Below, piece by piece: positions 31,617 through 43,088 of a stretch of 47,873 nucleotides of DNA. How positions within the stretch are numbered: position 1 is the stretch's first letter; each line of letters begins with the position of its first letter. The notes below the pieces were generated by a model. It was not told the origin of the DNA, did no database searches, and worked only from the letters and a program-made list of their open reading frames with translations. A program made the position numbers and the translations under genes. The stretch is from Ministeria vibrans ATCC 50519 (lineage: Eukaryota; Opisthokonta; Filasterea), in NCBI GenBank assembly GCA_943704425.1, contig CALSCP010002822.1, positions 9,872-57,744 on the forward strand. The letters run 5' to 3'.

Positions 31617-31942
31617 TGTCACGCAGGAACCCAAGTGGTGAGGAGGAGGCTGGACGTGATGGTAGAGAAAAAGAGAGAAGGGAAAGAGATAAGAGTAAGA
31701 GAGTAATCATTTCACTCAGTTGTCGAAGTGAATGTAACTCTTGTGACTTCAACATGAAAATTATATTGACCCCATTCACAAAACCATGGAGGTACAATCA
31801 GATACTGAGATGTCCTCAGGCTGTATTGCGCAGAAAGTAACAAGGTAATGGGCTCAGCGTTTGCTTTGTACCTCCCAATTCGTTTGTTGATATCCATTCC
31901 CAATGAGAAAACTTTAAAGATAACATATTTGTTTTCATTTCG
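31617..31942. promoter_or_regulatory. divergent promoter region, ORC5 / giant caspase-like gene
   Basis: 326 bases separate the two divergent start codons. No open frame of interest and no recognisable element. If shared, expression of the two genes could be linked, but nothing in the sequence proves it. Confidence 0.45.
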
Positions 31943-34900
31943 ATGGCCGCATCTCTCAAAGGTAAGAAAATCTTCTCCATGGGACGCTAGCACGAGCGGT
32001 CTTCTTTGGTTCTTTTGTTCCTTGCGCGAAATCCTTTTTTTTTCTCCCCTTTGCGTGTAAAAGAGCGACTATATCTCCCTGTTGGTCGTCACAATCATTC
32101 CCCAGAACCAGTGTAATGCCGTTTCCTTTGCGATAAAGAAGCTTACGCTGTCCTTTGTTATATTAACTTTGTGTTTTTTTTTTTCGTTGATGTGTTTCAG
32201 AGATTGATGGGCTGCAACGGTCGTACCGCCAGGGTCTCATCCTTGCTCGGTGCGACTACAGCGACCTTGTCGACCCATTCACTGCGAATACAGCGTCGCC
32301 GCAGCTGTACTTTGGCCATTTGCCGGGTGCGTTGATTGCCGCTCGAAACACTGCCGTTGGGATGCTCCAAAACGGATACGATATTGTCTCCGTGCTCGCC
32401 GACAAGCGCCTTACACCAGACGGATCGGTGCCGTTTGGCAATGATCAGTCGTTCTTTGGCGAGAAGCCGACCGGGTTGACGCCGGAGGAGGAGGCGGAGG
32501 AGACGGCCCGTGCTACGTTTGCTGCTGACTCCATCAACAGCGGCCGCTTGCTGTGGGTCGTTGCACCCAAGCTTCCTCGTGCCGACATTGCCGCGTGCAT
32601 TGACACGCTTGAAAAGATGAAGCCAAAGGTCAACGGCCAGGTTAAGGGCCCTGCCGGCCCCAAAACCGAGCTGACTGTTTGTCTTATCGGTCACGGTGTT
32701 ATGAACGAGGAGGGAGACTATGCGGTCGCCTTCAACCATATCCGTCTTGTACCTCGCAATGTGGGCGTGCGTGTTTTTGATGGCTACACCTTGGCACAGC
32801 TGCTCGACGATCTGACGCTCAAGACGCGCTGGAAGCATCTTCTCATCATCGCCGACACCTGCACCGCTGGTACCGCACTCACCAAGGACTCCTACGTGCC
32901 AGACAAGGCAGAGATGTTCCTTGATGATGTGTGGACTCTTGCGTACCACACACCGTCGTACCAGTTTATTGGATCATCGCTGAACGGCACGCAAGGACTT
33001 GCTCTGTTGCCTTGGCAGGGAACAGTGTTCTCAATGGCAATGGATCGAGTGCTTTGGCACTCGAACCCAACTGCCTTTCAAAACCCTGGCGGTACAACGC
33101 TCTACAACTGGGCGACAGTGGGACATGTTGGCGAGAGACTGCGCGAGAGCATGAATGCCATCATGGAGGAGTTCTTTCCCACCGACACCGACCTGGCTCC
33201 AACGTGTCTCCATGGCCGTCTCGACCTCGTTCACTGCAACGTGACACAACCCAATGAGGGACACTTTCTTTTTGTGCGTCATGGCGCACCAGCGAAGTGG
33301 ACTCGTGGAGACATTACTCAGTCACCTTATCATGTAAGCAAATCAAGACCCCTCAACATTTTTTTAAAAATTTCTATATTTGATTTATTTTCTAGCGAAC
33401 GCCCACTTCCGCAACCTCCATTGCTACAACACCGCATCCATTGACACAACCGACCAATTCTGCCACTCTCTCGCGCATTCCTCTCTCTGAAACCCTTTCT
33501 ATTCTCAACCACGACTGGTCTCGACACATCCTCATTGTTGTGCCTCAACTCGACTCACTGCGTCCCGACATCCTCGCTGCTCACCGCTGTGGCCTTGACG
33601 AGCCCTTTGCTCCCTTTCAAGAATGGGTTGGCTCAGATGATTACTACTGCTACAGCCTCTATTGTCATACACTCGCGATCTCACTCACATTCATTCTCAT
33701 TGTGCGCGCCCCATCGCCCGATTCTTGCGTTGCTCGTCTCGCGCTCCTCTGGCAACCCGACCTGGTTGAGTTTTACCCTGTGGAGACCGGAGAGAAGCTT
33801 CCGAACCGCGTGGTTGTTGTGCGCAATCTCATCACCAACCCACCTCAATCTACTGCGTCTCATTTGCCTCCGAGTGCCTTCAGGAGGCAGCGCCTCTCGC
33901 TTGGTGAGACCACTCAACGTCTGGGCGATCTGTCACTCCCATCTGCCCTCAGTTCTCTGCGCGTACAACCTACCACACCCGACGACACAACTGTCCGCAT
34001 CAATGCTTTTCAGGACATGGGCTCTTGCTCGTGTGGCTGCTGTGCACGCTGCGGCATCCGCCGAGTAGTGATCCTCACCACCTCTGCTGTGAGCTTGACT
34101 GCTGCGGAGCGCGTTGACCTGCTCTACGCCTGCGCAGCTGCCTCTTCTCGCCTGCTGCCTGTTGACAAGCTCACGCAATCTATTTCCTGTTCCAAAACGG
34201 TTCGCTTTGAGGCCCTTTTTCGCGATTTGTGCTCTGAAAGGCTCGCAAAGGAGCGCGACCTACTGCTGCTCGCTCTGCGCGACACACTGTGGTGCAATTC
34301 ATGTCCGAGCCAAGACATCAGTGCTCTTTTTCGCTTGCACCATCACCGTCCTGGCGCAGACAACTCCCTCCAGCTCCACTTTGAGGCCCCACCATCATTG
34401 CTCTGGTCTTTACTCTCATCCTCAACTTCCAACAGCAAACTTGTCGATCTTGGCTTTGACCATGTGTGTGAGCCCACACCGACATTGTACCTCTCTGTTG
34501 CACTGCGAACTCGCGACGCAACCGTCACCAAACCTCTCTCACAGGACACAATGAATGGCATTGTCGACTCAGTCGTCTCCTACGTCCAGTCAGAAATATT
34601 CCCTACTCGCGGCTTTCTCCCTCGCCTACATATCTCCACCGCCGCTCAGACCATGTGGGTTGTGCTGAAGCTACCCGAAGACGTTACTTGCGAAGAATAC
34701 TGTATTCTTGGCGGACTTCTCATGACGAATGTACCTCCGGTCATTCAAGAGCGTGCCGTAACAAGTATACGGATTGTGTACGAGGGAGAAGATGAGCATG
34801 TGCGGTTGCTGGCGGAGCAGCTTTCAAAGCACGCCCAATCTCTTCCCGATTCTCGAGCACATGCACATGCTTTCCTGCGAAAAGCCTGGGAGGTGTACAC

Positions 34901-37900
34901 TTTGGACGACGAAACTGTGCGCCGCGTTGCGCTTATCGATGCACTTCGATTTGACCTTGTGGCCACAGTCAAAGTGCTCGCATTACACATGGAGAACGAC
35001 TGCCGTCTCATTGATGTCGTGACTCACAACGGTGACGGCGCTGCCGCTATTGCTGCGCGACATAGTGCGACAACGACTCTTGCTTGGCTGCTCAGCAGTG
35101 AATGTGGGGTGCGTTGGGATGTTCAACAGCTTTTTGAGGCGGCCTTTGATGGGGACTCGGAGAGTGTTGTTGAGTTTCTGTACGACCAGTGTGGGCTTGG
35201 TCGTGTCTTGACGAGCGACACTGTGAAGGATTTGGTGGGTCGTAAGAAGTTTACCGTTGCTGCGTGGGTCTGTACCAAGCTCAAGTTGGAGCTGACTGAC
35301 TTTGCTGTGGCGACGCTCGAGTCAGTGATGGACGCCACTCTTGCTGCTCATCGTTGGTCCGACTGGCACGCAGTGCTTGCGCAGCAGTACCTCAAGAAGG
35401 CCACGGGCTTGGCGAGGGCCAAAGCGCTCGAACACGCGAAAGAGGCACTGCAGTTTGCCTTTGACGATCAACGTCGTGTGGTTGCGTTGCGCGTAATGGC
35501 TGAGCTTGAAAAATGGGAGGAGATTGTGTCTGCTGTGCGTCAAGTAATCCGTCACGTTCACGACCGTGAGATTGTACTCATGTTTGCTTGTGCTCTGTAC
35601 TGGTCTGGTCAAGGGGATTCAGCGTTGTCATATTTGTGTCGCCTTCTCACCACTCCTGCTGTCGTTGACGACGTGGACTCGGTCGAGCCAGGCGATGTAT
35701 CAAGTGTGCTTTCGCTTGTGTTGATTGGCCGTGCTGTCAAGATTGGCAGCATTCCCGTGAATATGGAAGTGTTTTCGCAAGTGTTGTCGACTCTCAAGGT
35801 TCTGCCTGAGTCTTTTGCTCGTGATTGTTTGAGCTGGTTGAGTGGCCATTTGGAATCTGACCTGTCGTGGCTTGCGTGGGTACGCTCAGAGCGAATTGCC
35901 TTCTTAGCGTCCATCCGCGGATCGGATGCCGATTTCACTGCTCCGCAACTTGAGTGTGTAGAGCCTGATTCGGACTTGTGGTTGCCTCATCGGCGCGTAC
36001 AACTTCGTGAACTCTCGGCTCGGTTCTGTGAACTATCGGCTCGATTGGGCATGCAGCAAACCGAAGACCATGCTCAGTTTATTGCTACGCTTGTCGAACC
36101 CATGCCATCGCCGGATTGTCTAGCAAAGATCAGTCAACTTCAGGTTCTTGATCTGTCGGGTGCCCTTGCGTCTAGTGGCGTCTTACCGGTGTGTTTGGTG
36201 GACGGCAGCCTCACGTTGCAAGTGAAAATTTTGATCCTGAGTAACAACGAGCTGGTGGTCCTGCCTGCGAAGCTGTTTCTTTCCTCAAAACAGCTTTTGC
36301 GTTTCATCGCCGATGACAACAAGCTTAAGTGTTTGCCCTCGTCCATTGCGTGCTGTTCCGACCTTGTGACACTATCTGTGGCAAACAATCGTCTTTTCAC
36401 ATTGCCTGAGTCTCTGTCCAAGCTCAGGTGTTTGCGTGAAGTCAACTTGAGTGGAAATGAGCCACTTCTTTCTCTCGCACGTTTGCCCAATTTGCGCGTA
36501 CTTTCTCACCTAGCCGAGTCGCTTCAGATTCTGGATATGCACGTGGAAGGTGCACCAAGGGTACCTATGCAAGACCCAAGACTGTGGTGTGCAGAGCAGG
36601 CATGCACTACTCGCTTGACTCTAAGTCGATTCGCAGAAGGTTGGGAAGAGTGTTACTCCATATCACCATGCTAATAATTTATTGAATTTTAGACGTATAC
36701 CAAGCGGCCATGTTGGATCAATCGCCTTCTGCCTCCTCTGGCGTGACTGTGATTGTCGGAGGCGAGCCGGCCGCTGGCAAGACAACTTTCTTCCGTGGCA
36801 TGCTTTGCAAGACATTTGTGCCTGTGCATCGCAAGACATGGTATGCGACCGTGTCGTACTGCGACCCGCTGTTGGAGGAAGCGGCGTATGTTGATGAGGA
36901 AGACTCTCTTGCGACCACGTCGCTGATTGAGCGCTCGGCGATTCCCGGCTCCAAAGACACGTCGTGGGAGACGTCTGCGATGAGTCGAAAGATTCATGAG
37001 ATAACTGTCAATCGAATCTCCAAGGAATTTGAAGTGACTGCTAGTGTGCGGTCTAGTGTGACAGAAGCAAGTGCGGCCTTGCAAGTTGAATCTCGCGAGA
37101 GATCATCGGAAAACGATCCATTGAGTTTGATGACCATTGACACACCAAGCGGAAGCGACTTTGATGTTGGCCCCTCCACCTTTGGTGGGGCCGGTGGAAC
37201 TGGCTCGGGAGCGTCAAGTCGTCTCCCACCACTGCAGCCGCCCATTGTTCCTACGACCGCTTCTACCGATGCACCAAGCGTTGAAGTCAAGACGAGCACG
37301 GTGCAAGCAGACGTCTGTCAAGTTGTAGCGAGTTCTCGCCATGCTGTGCTCCCTCGCATTGCCTTCGTTGACCTCGGTGGCCACAGGGAGTTCCGTGTGG
37401 TGCAGTCCATTGTCCCTTTTGCGTCGTCGCTCTATGTTGTCGTGGTTGATTTGGAGAAGATGCGCATGTCGCCAGGGGAGGTCAGATTGGAGGAGTGGCT
37501 GACCCTTTCGGCAGTGAAGCAGGCGCGAACAGTGATGATAGTTGGCACTCGTGCGAGCACGAGTGGCTACAAAGATTTTGACTTTGAAGCTGAGGCTGCT
37601 GGCAGTGATTCGTTTGAGGGCGTGCAAGAGTCTGTGCGTGAGGTACTGGAGCGACTTGGGCTGCAGTGGTGGGGTGACAAGCCAGTTTGGCCTGTGGACT
37701 ACGCTACGGATCTCCGCGTTGACGAGCTGCGTGTGGAGGTGTTGCGTGCCGCCAAAGATGTTGGTGAACAGGTGCGATCGTCTACCCAGATGGCAGTGGC
37801 GATGGATGCTGTGCGTACATGTGCAGGTGGTGGTGCGTTGAGTGTGACCAAGGATGAGGTGCAGCAGTGTCTGGCATCACATCGAGTTCTCTTTCATGAG

Positions 37901-40900
37901 TATGTGTACGAGGCAAAGCGTGTTGGTGCTGCTTTTGTCGATGCTCGACTGCCTGAGCATGTTTTTGTGGATGTGCCGTGGTTGGTGAACGCTGTGGGTT
38001 GCATGTACAGCACTGTGCTGGAGAAGGAAGTGAAGGAAGAGGAGGTTGGAGCGGCGATTTTGCATGATTTGGAGGTGTTACGCGAGCGCGGGGTGTGGAC
38101 AGAGGCGTTGGTGGATTGGGCGTTGTCGCAGACTTGTTTTGACGACGCATCATCGTTGAAGCTGCTGCTTCTGCGATGCATGGAACCTCTTCCAACTGAA
38201 AAAGTTCATGCTATGGCACCGTCTCCTCCAGAGGTTTGTGTTGGTCGTGAAGAGCAGATTGAGAAAATTCGACAGATGAAGAGCGACCGTGTCATTGCGT
38301 TGCGGGGACGAGGTGGAATGGGTGCGAGTACACTCGCTGCACTGTATGCCGCTAAACACGCGTCGCTGTATCACTCTGTCTTGTGGGTCCGTGCCATGAC
38401 TGCAACATCCATCGCTGCTTCGTTCCGTGCCTTCGTTGAGTATACATCTCTTGTTGGGGTCAACTTGACGACGACAACTGATGCTGAAATTGCGCGCGTT
38501 GTAAACGATTGGCTCTCGCGCTCATGTGGCTGGTTGATGGTGATGGATGGGTGCGATGACCTGGCGCTGTTGAGGAAGAGCATGCTGGGAATCAGCCCGT
38601 TTGGTGGAAGATTGGTTGTTGTATCATCGAGGCTGTCGAATGAACTGTCTGCCGAAATGCTTGGAATGGAAGTGGAGCTGGTGGAAGTGAAGGAATTTGA
38701 TCTTCAGAAGGGAGTGGAGTTGATGAAGAACCGACTGGAAGCCCGGTCTGGCGAAGAAGAGGAGTTGAAGAAGATTGTTGGGCTACTGGGAGGCATGCCG
38801 TTGGCAGTGGAACTGGCAACCGGATATTTGTCAACTGTGACACATATGAGTGGTGCGGAGTACCACGCTCAACTGTATTCTGTGCTTCGAGAGCGGCCTG
38901 GAGAGGACGAGTGGAACTCCCGCCTTGTTTCCTCTTTTTTGCCGTGTCTGTTTTGGGTATTGGAGTCGAGAGCGACGAAGGTGATGGTGAAGAAGATATT
39001 GAGTGTGATGGCGTTCTTGGAAACCAGTTTGGTGGATGTGTCGCTGTTGCGTGCGCTTGTGATGAGGAGGTGTGTGGAAGATGGCACTAATGCATTGGAT
39101 CAATTTCAGTCTGCTCTTGAGAAGCTTTGGCGTGTTGCCATCATCTCTCGGCTGAACGAAGAGTTTATCTCAATGCATGCTTTGGTCCGAGATATGTGTC
39201 GGATTCTGATGTTTGATGATGCAGAGCAGAGGTGGGATTTTCTCAAAACAATGGGATTTTCGATTCTCGGAGAGTTGCGTGTCCTTGAAAACGAACTTTC
39301 TCCTGATAATATGGACCAGAATCGTCGTTTGGGCGAGCAAGGAATGGCGATTTTTGAGTGGTCGTGTGATGAACTAGTTGCGCTGCGGCGAAGGAATGCA
39401 TCGGGGAGCGCATCAGGGGATGAAGAGCACATCGTCTCGCTCGGAATGTCTCTTCACCGGATGTGGAGTGTGACTGGGAATGCATCACGTTCACGCGAGT
39501 GCAGATCTATGTTGGATACTCTTGATATTAGACCGTATGTATCAGACAAAATTTCACCGTGACTTTTTTTGATTGATTTCGTCCTTTTTTTTTTAGGACG
39601 AGGGCGTTTCGATCTGCTTTTTATGCAACACTGGAACGGGGCTTTGTAGAGACGCGCTCAATCAAACTGATGTGCTTTGGAAGTACGGGAGCAGGAAAAT
39701 CGTCACTTCTTTGTGCCTTGCGCGGACTGCCACTGCCACAGATGAGAGATCGTTCCGTGGCCATCCAAATGCAGCGAGTGCGAATGGTCGATCACGCACA
39801 CTTGAGGGTCTTTGAGGCAGTGCCACAGGAGGAGTTTCGCATTGCCAGTCTCATTGGTCCGCCTCGTGAAGAAGGAGACGTGCATCAGGAACCTGCGCGG
39901 GGTGCGCCAGCTGCTGGTGAAGCAGAGGCGACCCACTCAATGTCTGAGCCAATTTCACCGACTACCGCTCAGACAGCTACTCCAAGCTTTGAGACGTGGT
40001 TTAAGAAGGCCGCTGATGGTCTCTCGACCCCCTCAGAGCGCGTCTTTCGCCCACGCGCGTCTGTCCGTCCTATATCACAGGTATTTTTGGAACCGACCCT
40101 TTCTGCGCCATCTGGTTCGATGGCTTTCACCCCTGCTTTAGCAGCAGCAGTGTGCGCTTTGCTCGAGTCTGAGTTGCAGGAAGATCGGGTTGAACTTGAG
40201 GCATTTGACTTTGCTGGTACTTTCAACAGAGCACAGCACAAGACAAGCACAATATTCATAATGTTTCTTTATATAGGCGATGAGATGTTCAACTTGCTCC
40301 CTACGCTCTTTATGGGATCCGAGTCCGCCTACATCCTCGTCTTTGACCTGTCCGTCATGAACGACGCCACACAAGCACAGCGGCAGTACGAGCACCTGTC
40401 CAAGTGGGCTTACCTGATTGCGCACCAAGTGCCGGAGACGCTCTCGTCGTACTTCCGTGTGCTCATTGTGGGTACCCATCTCGACACGTTCCCCGACGAC
40501 ACTGCGCCGTCCTTGCTGCTGCGCACTGTCTCGAAAGAGATTGATCGCGTTGTGGGACCGGTGTTGGGCAACCACTTAATTCTGCCTGGGTCTGGTCGCA
40601 CTTCGTTCTTCCAAGTGGGCAGCGCAAAGGGCATTGGCCTGCGCGAGCTCAGCGAGGGGATTCATGCTGCAGTGCGTCGTCGGCGATTGCCACTGGAGTA
40701 TGTCTGTGCACAGGATCTGGTTGGTCGATGGTCGCGGATGGGCCGCATTGAGCTGCTGTCGTCTGTCGCTGATCTGCCGAGTGTCGTTTTGAGTGAGACC
40801 ACACCGGTCATCACAGTCGGGTCGCTGGTCCCCGACGAGCACGCACTGCGCACAGGACTGGTGCCATACCTTGAGGAGGCTGCTGATGTGTTGGTGTGTC

Positions 40901-42804
40901 GTGAGGACTCGAGTGCGCGAGGCGTGAGTACTTCGGACACAATTGTGTTTGATGTGCCACGTTTGATTGCGGCTGTTGAGTTGTTGTGCTCGGTGGTGAT
41001 GGCACAGTGGAAGCGGGCGACGAGTGATCGCGCGCTTGACATGCTTGATCTGGTGAAGGCAGCAGGACGGCGACTGGACAACAAGAAGACGTTGAAGCTG
41101 TTTGCGGAGCTGGACGAGGCACGCCATTTCTCGGAAGAGGGATTCCCTGTTGACGTTGCGTTGTGGCTCGTGTGGACTGCGGCGGCGCGTGAGGCGAAGG
41201 GTGAGCCGCTTTTGGCTGGTGCGGACATCTCAGACGGGCCGTCGCTCTTTTCGGCGCTTGAGCGACTGAGTCTTGTGTTCCAACACTACACTCGTCTGCT
41301 CGTGCCGATGCTTCTGCCTGAACATGCACCGTTTGTTGAGAAAGCGACAGCCGCACCAGTACAGGTAATGCTGTACCAGGTGATGAAAGACGAAGAGGAC
41401 ACGCGCTCCGTGCTTCCCGTGTCACTGGCGACCTTCCATCTGGTTGTGGTGGCGCTGTGGCGCGAGACGATGAATGTGTGTGCGATCCGAGCGACTCAGC
41501 GATGCACGGATGTGCTTGTGATGGACAGGTGTGCTCCGGTGCGAGTGCGTCTCAATGCGGGTGAGGATTTCATCCGTGTGGAGGTGTTTGACGATGGGGG
41601 ACCACCTGAGCGAGTAGTGGCGACGTTGCATCGGGTGAGCACGGGAGTGTGTGACCAGACGCGGAGTCTGCGGTGGGGATGGCGCGGTGTGCCTGTGCTT
41701 GTGCCCGCGAGTCCAACGAAACCATCACTGCCTCTGTTCCGACCATTGGAGGTGGCTGCGTCACCCGAGGTGTACCGTGAAGAAGGGACGCTGGGTGCGG
41801 TGCTGCACAGCAAGGAACCGCGGGTGTGCAACGAGAAGCTTGAAGAGTGGTGGACCAAACGAGTCGGTAAGTGGCGACGAAGAGACAACATAATCCATAT
41901 TTTGTCTTGTCTTCTCTCATTATTGTCAATTACTCGTGTATTATATTTAGGTGTCACAATGTCGCGGCGGTACGTTCACGTAGCGGCATTAATTGTGGGT
42001 GTGAGTCGCTACGATTCGACAACGAATCCTCAATTGGCGGCCTTCCCTGATTTGCCTGGAGTGCGTTGGAGTGTGAGCGCACTTGCAAAGCTGTGGAAGG
42101 GACGCGGCTTTAGCGTGCAAAGTGTGACGGACACGAACACATGCGACCAAGTGACGGGGGTGGAGATTGGGGCAGCTGCACGTCGATTGGCGCGAGATGT
42201 GGGAGATGGAGTAGGTCGAGATGCGCTGCTGATTGTGCACTTGCTGGGCCACGGGGCGGAGGACAGTCAAGGTGGTCTGCTGCTGAGTGATGCCAGCTCC
42301 TCACTCAACGGTGGCCAAACGCGATTCAACCTTGATGCGCTCAAGGGTCTGCTTTCGGCTGAGATGGGTTGGCTTGGTTGCAATATTCTGGTTGTGTGTG
42401 ATTTCTGCTGGTCGGGTGCGCTGCTCAAGGCGGAGCACGACCTGGCATTTGCGAGCCCAGTCGCTCAGTATGGGTACTCGCGCCAGCTGCTTGCCAGCTC
42501 ATTGGCGGACACGAACAGTTACATGTCACACAAGCAAGTGCCATTGACCCAACCTGATGGAACTGTGGAGATGGTCTCCAAGTACACTCGTCTGACTGAG
42601 TTGCTACTGCGCGCGCTAGGACCAACAACACTGGAGGCGTTTTGCGACGGTGAAGAGCACATCACTGCGTTGGGACTACGGCAGAGACTGCGGGAGATGG
42701 ACACGGCGAACACGTGCCAAGCGATGATGGTGGGGCGCATTTGGGACGATTGGCGGGGCACGCGCAACGACGGAGACATTTTGTTGTATAGGGATGGGAA
42801 GTGA
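31943..42804 (+). CDS. giant LRR/Roc/NB-ARC protein with caspase-like domains at both ends
   Basis: One gene, seven exons: 31943-31961, 32201-33333, 33396-36639, 36693-39534, 39597-40216, 40277-41866, 41951-42804. It predicts 3433 residues, every junction in phase; the exon 3 donor could also be at 36652 (+4 residues). Order: caspase-like domain (about 8-330; H171, C227 in ADTCTAG); a Cys cluster near 593; ankyrin-like (920-1030) and helical-repeat (1030-1135) parts; LRRs (1296-1433); Roc-like GTPase 1 (GEPAAGKT 1489-1496, DLGGH 1692); COR-like part; NB-ARC (1980-2190); Roc-like GTPase 2 (GSTGAGKS 2441-2448, DFAG 2617-2620, THLD); COR-like part; caspase-like domain (about 3157-3433; H3250, C3302 in CDFCWSG). 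Known families suggest a nucleotide-switched receptor with protease output. Cell death or defence is inference. No signal peptide or membrane segment is clear. Confidence 0.9.
32201..33000 (+). other. N-terminal caspase-like (clan CD) domain of giant protein
   Basis: LTVCLIGHGVMNEEGDYAVAF places His171 after a hydrophobic strand. HLLIIADTCTAGTALTK places Cys227 in a D-x-C-x-x-G context close to the DSCHSG box of metacaspases. The fold call rests on these two boxes and their spacing of 56 residues; the preceding sequence is divergent. Confidence 0.75.
36130..36540 (+). other. leucine-rich repeats of giant protein
   Basis: About five LRR units: LQVLDLSGALASSGVLP, VKILILSNNELVVLPAKL, LLRFIADDNKLKCLPSSI, LVTLSVANNRLFTLPESL and LREVNLSGNEPLLSLARL. 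They lie directly before Roc-like GTPase 1, the usual Roco order. Confidence 0.9.
36740..37560 (+). other. Roc-like GTPase 1 of giant protein
   Basis: The P loop GEPAAGKT and a G3-type DLGGHREFR are present, followed by LYVVVVDL. About 190 residues of low complexity separate them, far longer than in Roco proteins. The G4 position reads VGTRAS without the usual Asp, so guanine specificity is doubtful. Confidence 0.75.
38230..38830 (+). other. NB-ARC/STAND ATPase of giant protein
   Basis: It has CVGREEQIEKI, P loop GRGGMGAST (2004-2012), Walker B WLMVMDGCDDL, sensor-1-like GRLVVVSSR and GGMPLAVELA. The P-loop Lys is replaced by Ala2010. A winged-helix-like part follows. Confidence 0.85.
39664..40650 (+). 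other. Roc-like GTPase 2 of giant protein
   Basis: GSTGAGKS, DFAGDEMF, YILVFDLS and the Roco-type G4 box VGTHLD are all present. The DFAG box is interrupted in the genome by a 60-base intron (40217-40276). Confidence 0.85.
41969..42500 (+). other. C-terminal caspase-like (peptidase C14) domain of giant protein
   Basis: HVAALIVGVSRYDS opens a typical C14 fold. LLIVHLLGHGAED carries H3250 and ILVVCDFCWSGALL carries C3302. Then QLLASSLADTNSY resembles the strand after the catalytic Cys in metacaspases and caspases. Confidence 0.88.
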
Positions 42805-43088
42805 CCGTCTAAAAAGATGAGAGGTTCCGAGAGATATTTGTACTTCACACTGTTCGATGGTAAAAAACCAACCTGTATACCCAACTCGGGTTGAATTTAA
42901 ATTTTTTCAGTTTTGTCTCATGTGTGTTTCACAGCAGACATGGCTAGATAATTTGGCTGTAACATGGTGATTGTAATACTCTTTCATGTATTTCAGCGTA
43001 AATGATACATTTCTGAGAAATCCAGAAAAACTAATCATTCGAGAACATACAGAGGAACTTTCATTTTCATAGATTCACAAACGGTATC
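42805..43088. other. convergent gap, giant gene / AAAP transporter
   Basis: 284 A/T-rich bases between two stop codons. No AATAAA is obvious for either gene. Confidence 0.5.

Noticed and set aside
31228-31797. Long minus-strand frame of 189 residues as an upstream ORC5 start
   Set aside because: The N-terminal part is low-complexity read-through. The ATG at 31616 with a GTACAC donor gives a family-like N-terminus in phase.
33650-33710. Transmembrane helix in the giant protein (LAISLTFILIV)
   Set aside because: Only about eleven hydrophobic residues, too short and isolated for a confident membrane segment.
36675-36709. Separate gene starting at the ATG at 36710
   Set aside because: The 35 bases after the stop look like an intron 3' end (CTAAT branch-like site, T-rich, TTTTAG). 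Phase fits upstream donors, and LRR followed by Roc is the expected order.
39563-39669. Separate gene for the last long frame (from 39670)
   Set aside because: GTATGT at 39535 and TTTTTAG at 39596 join the frames in exact phase, and the P loop follows directly.
31943-42804. Bacterial contamination or transfer of the giant caspase/STAND gene
   Set aside because: Six spliceosomal introns of the local type and codon use like the neighbours argue for a resident nuclear gene; an ancient transfer cannot be excluded.
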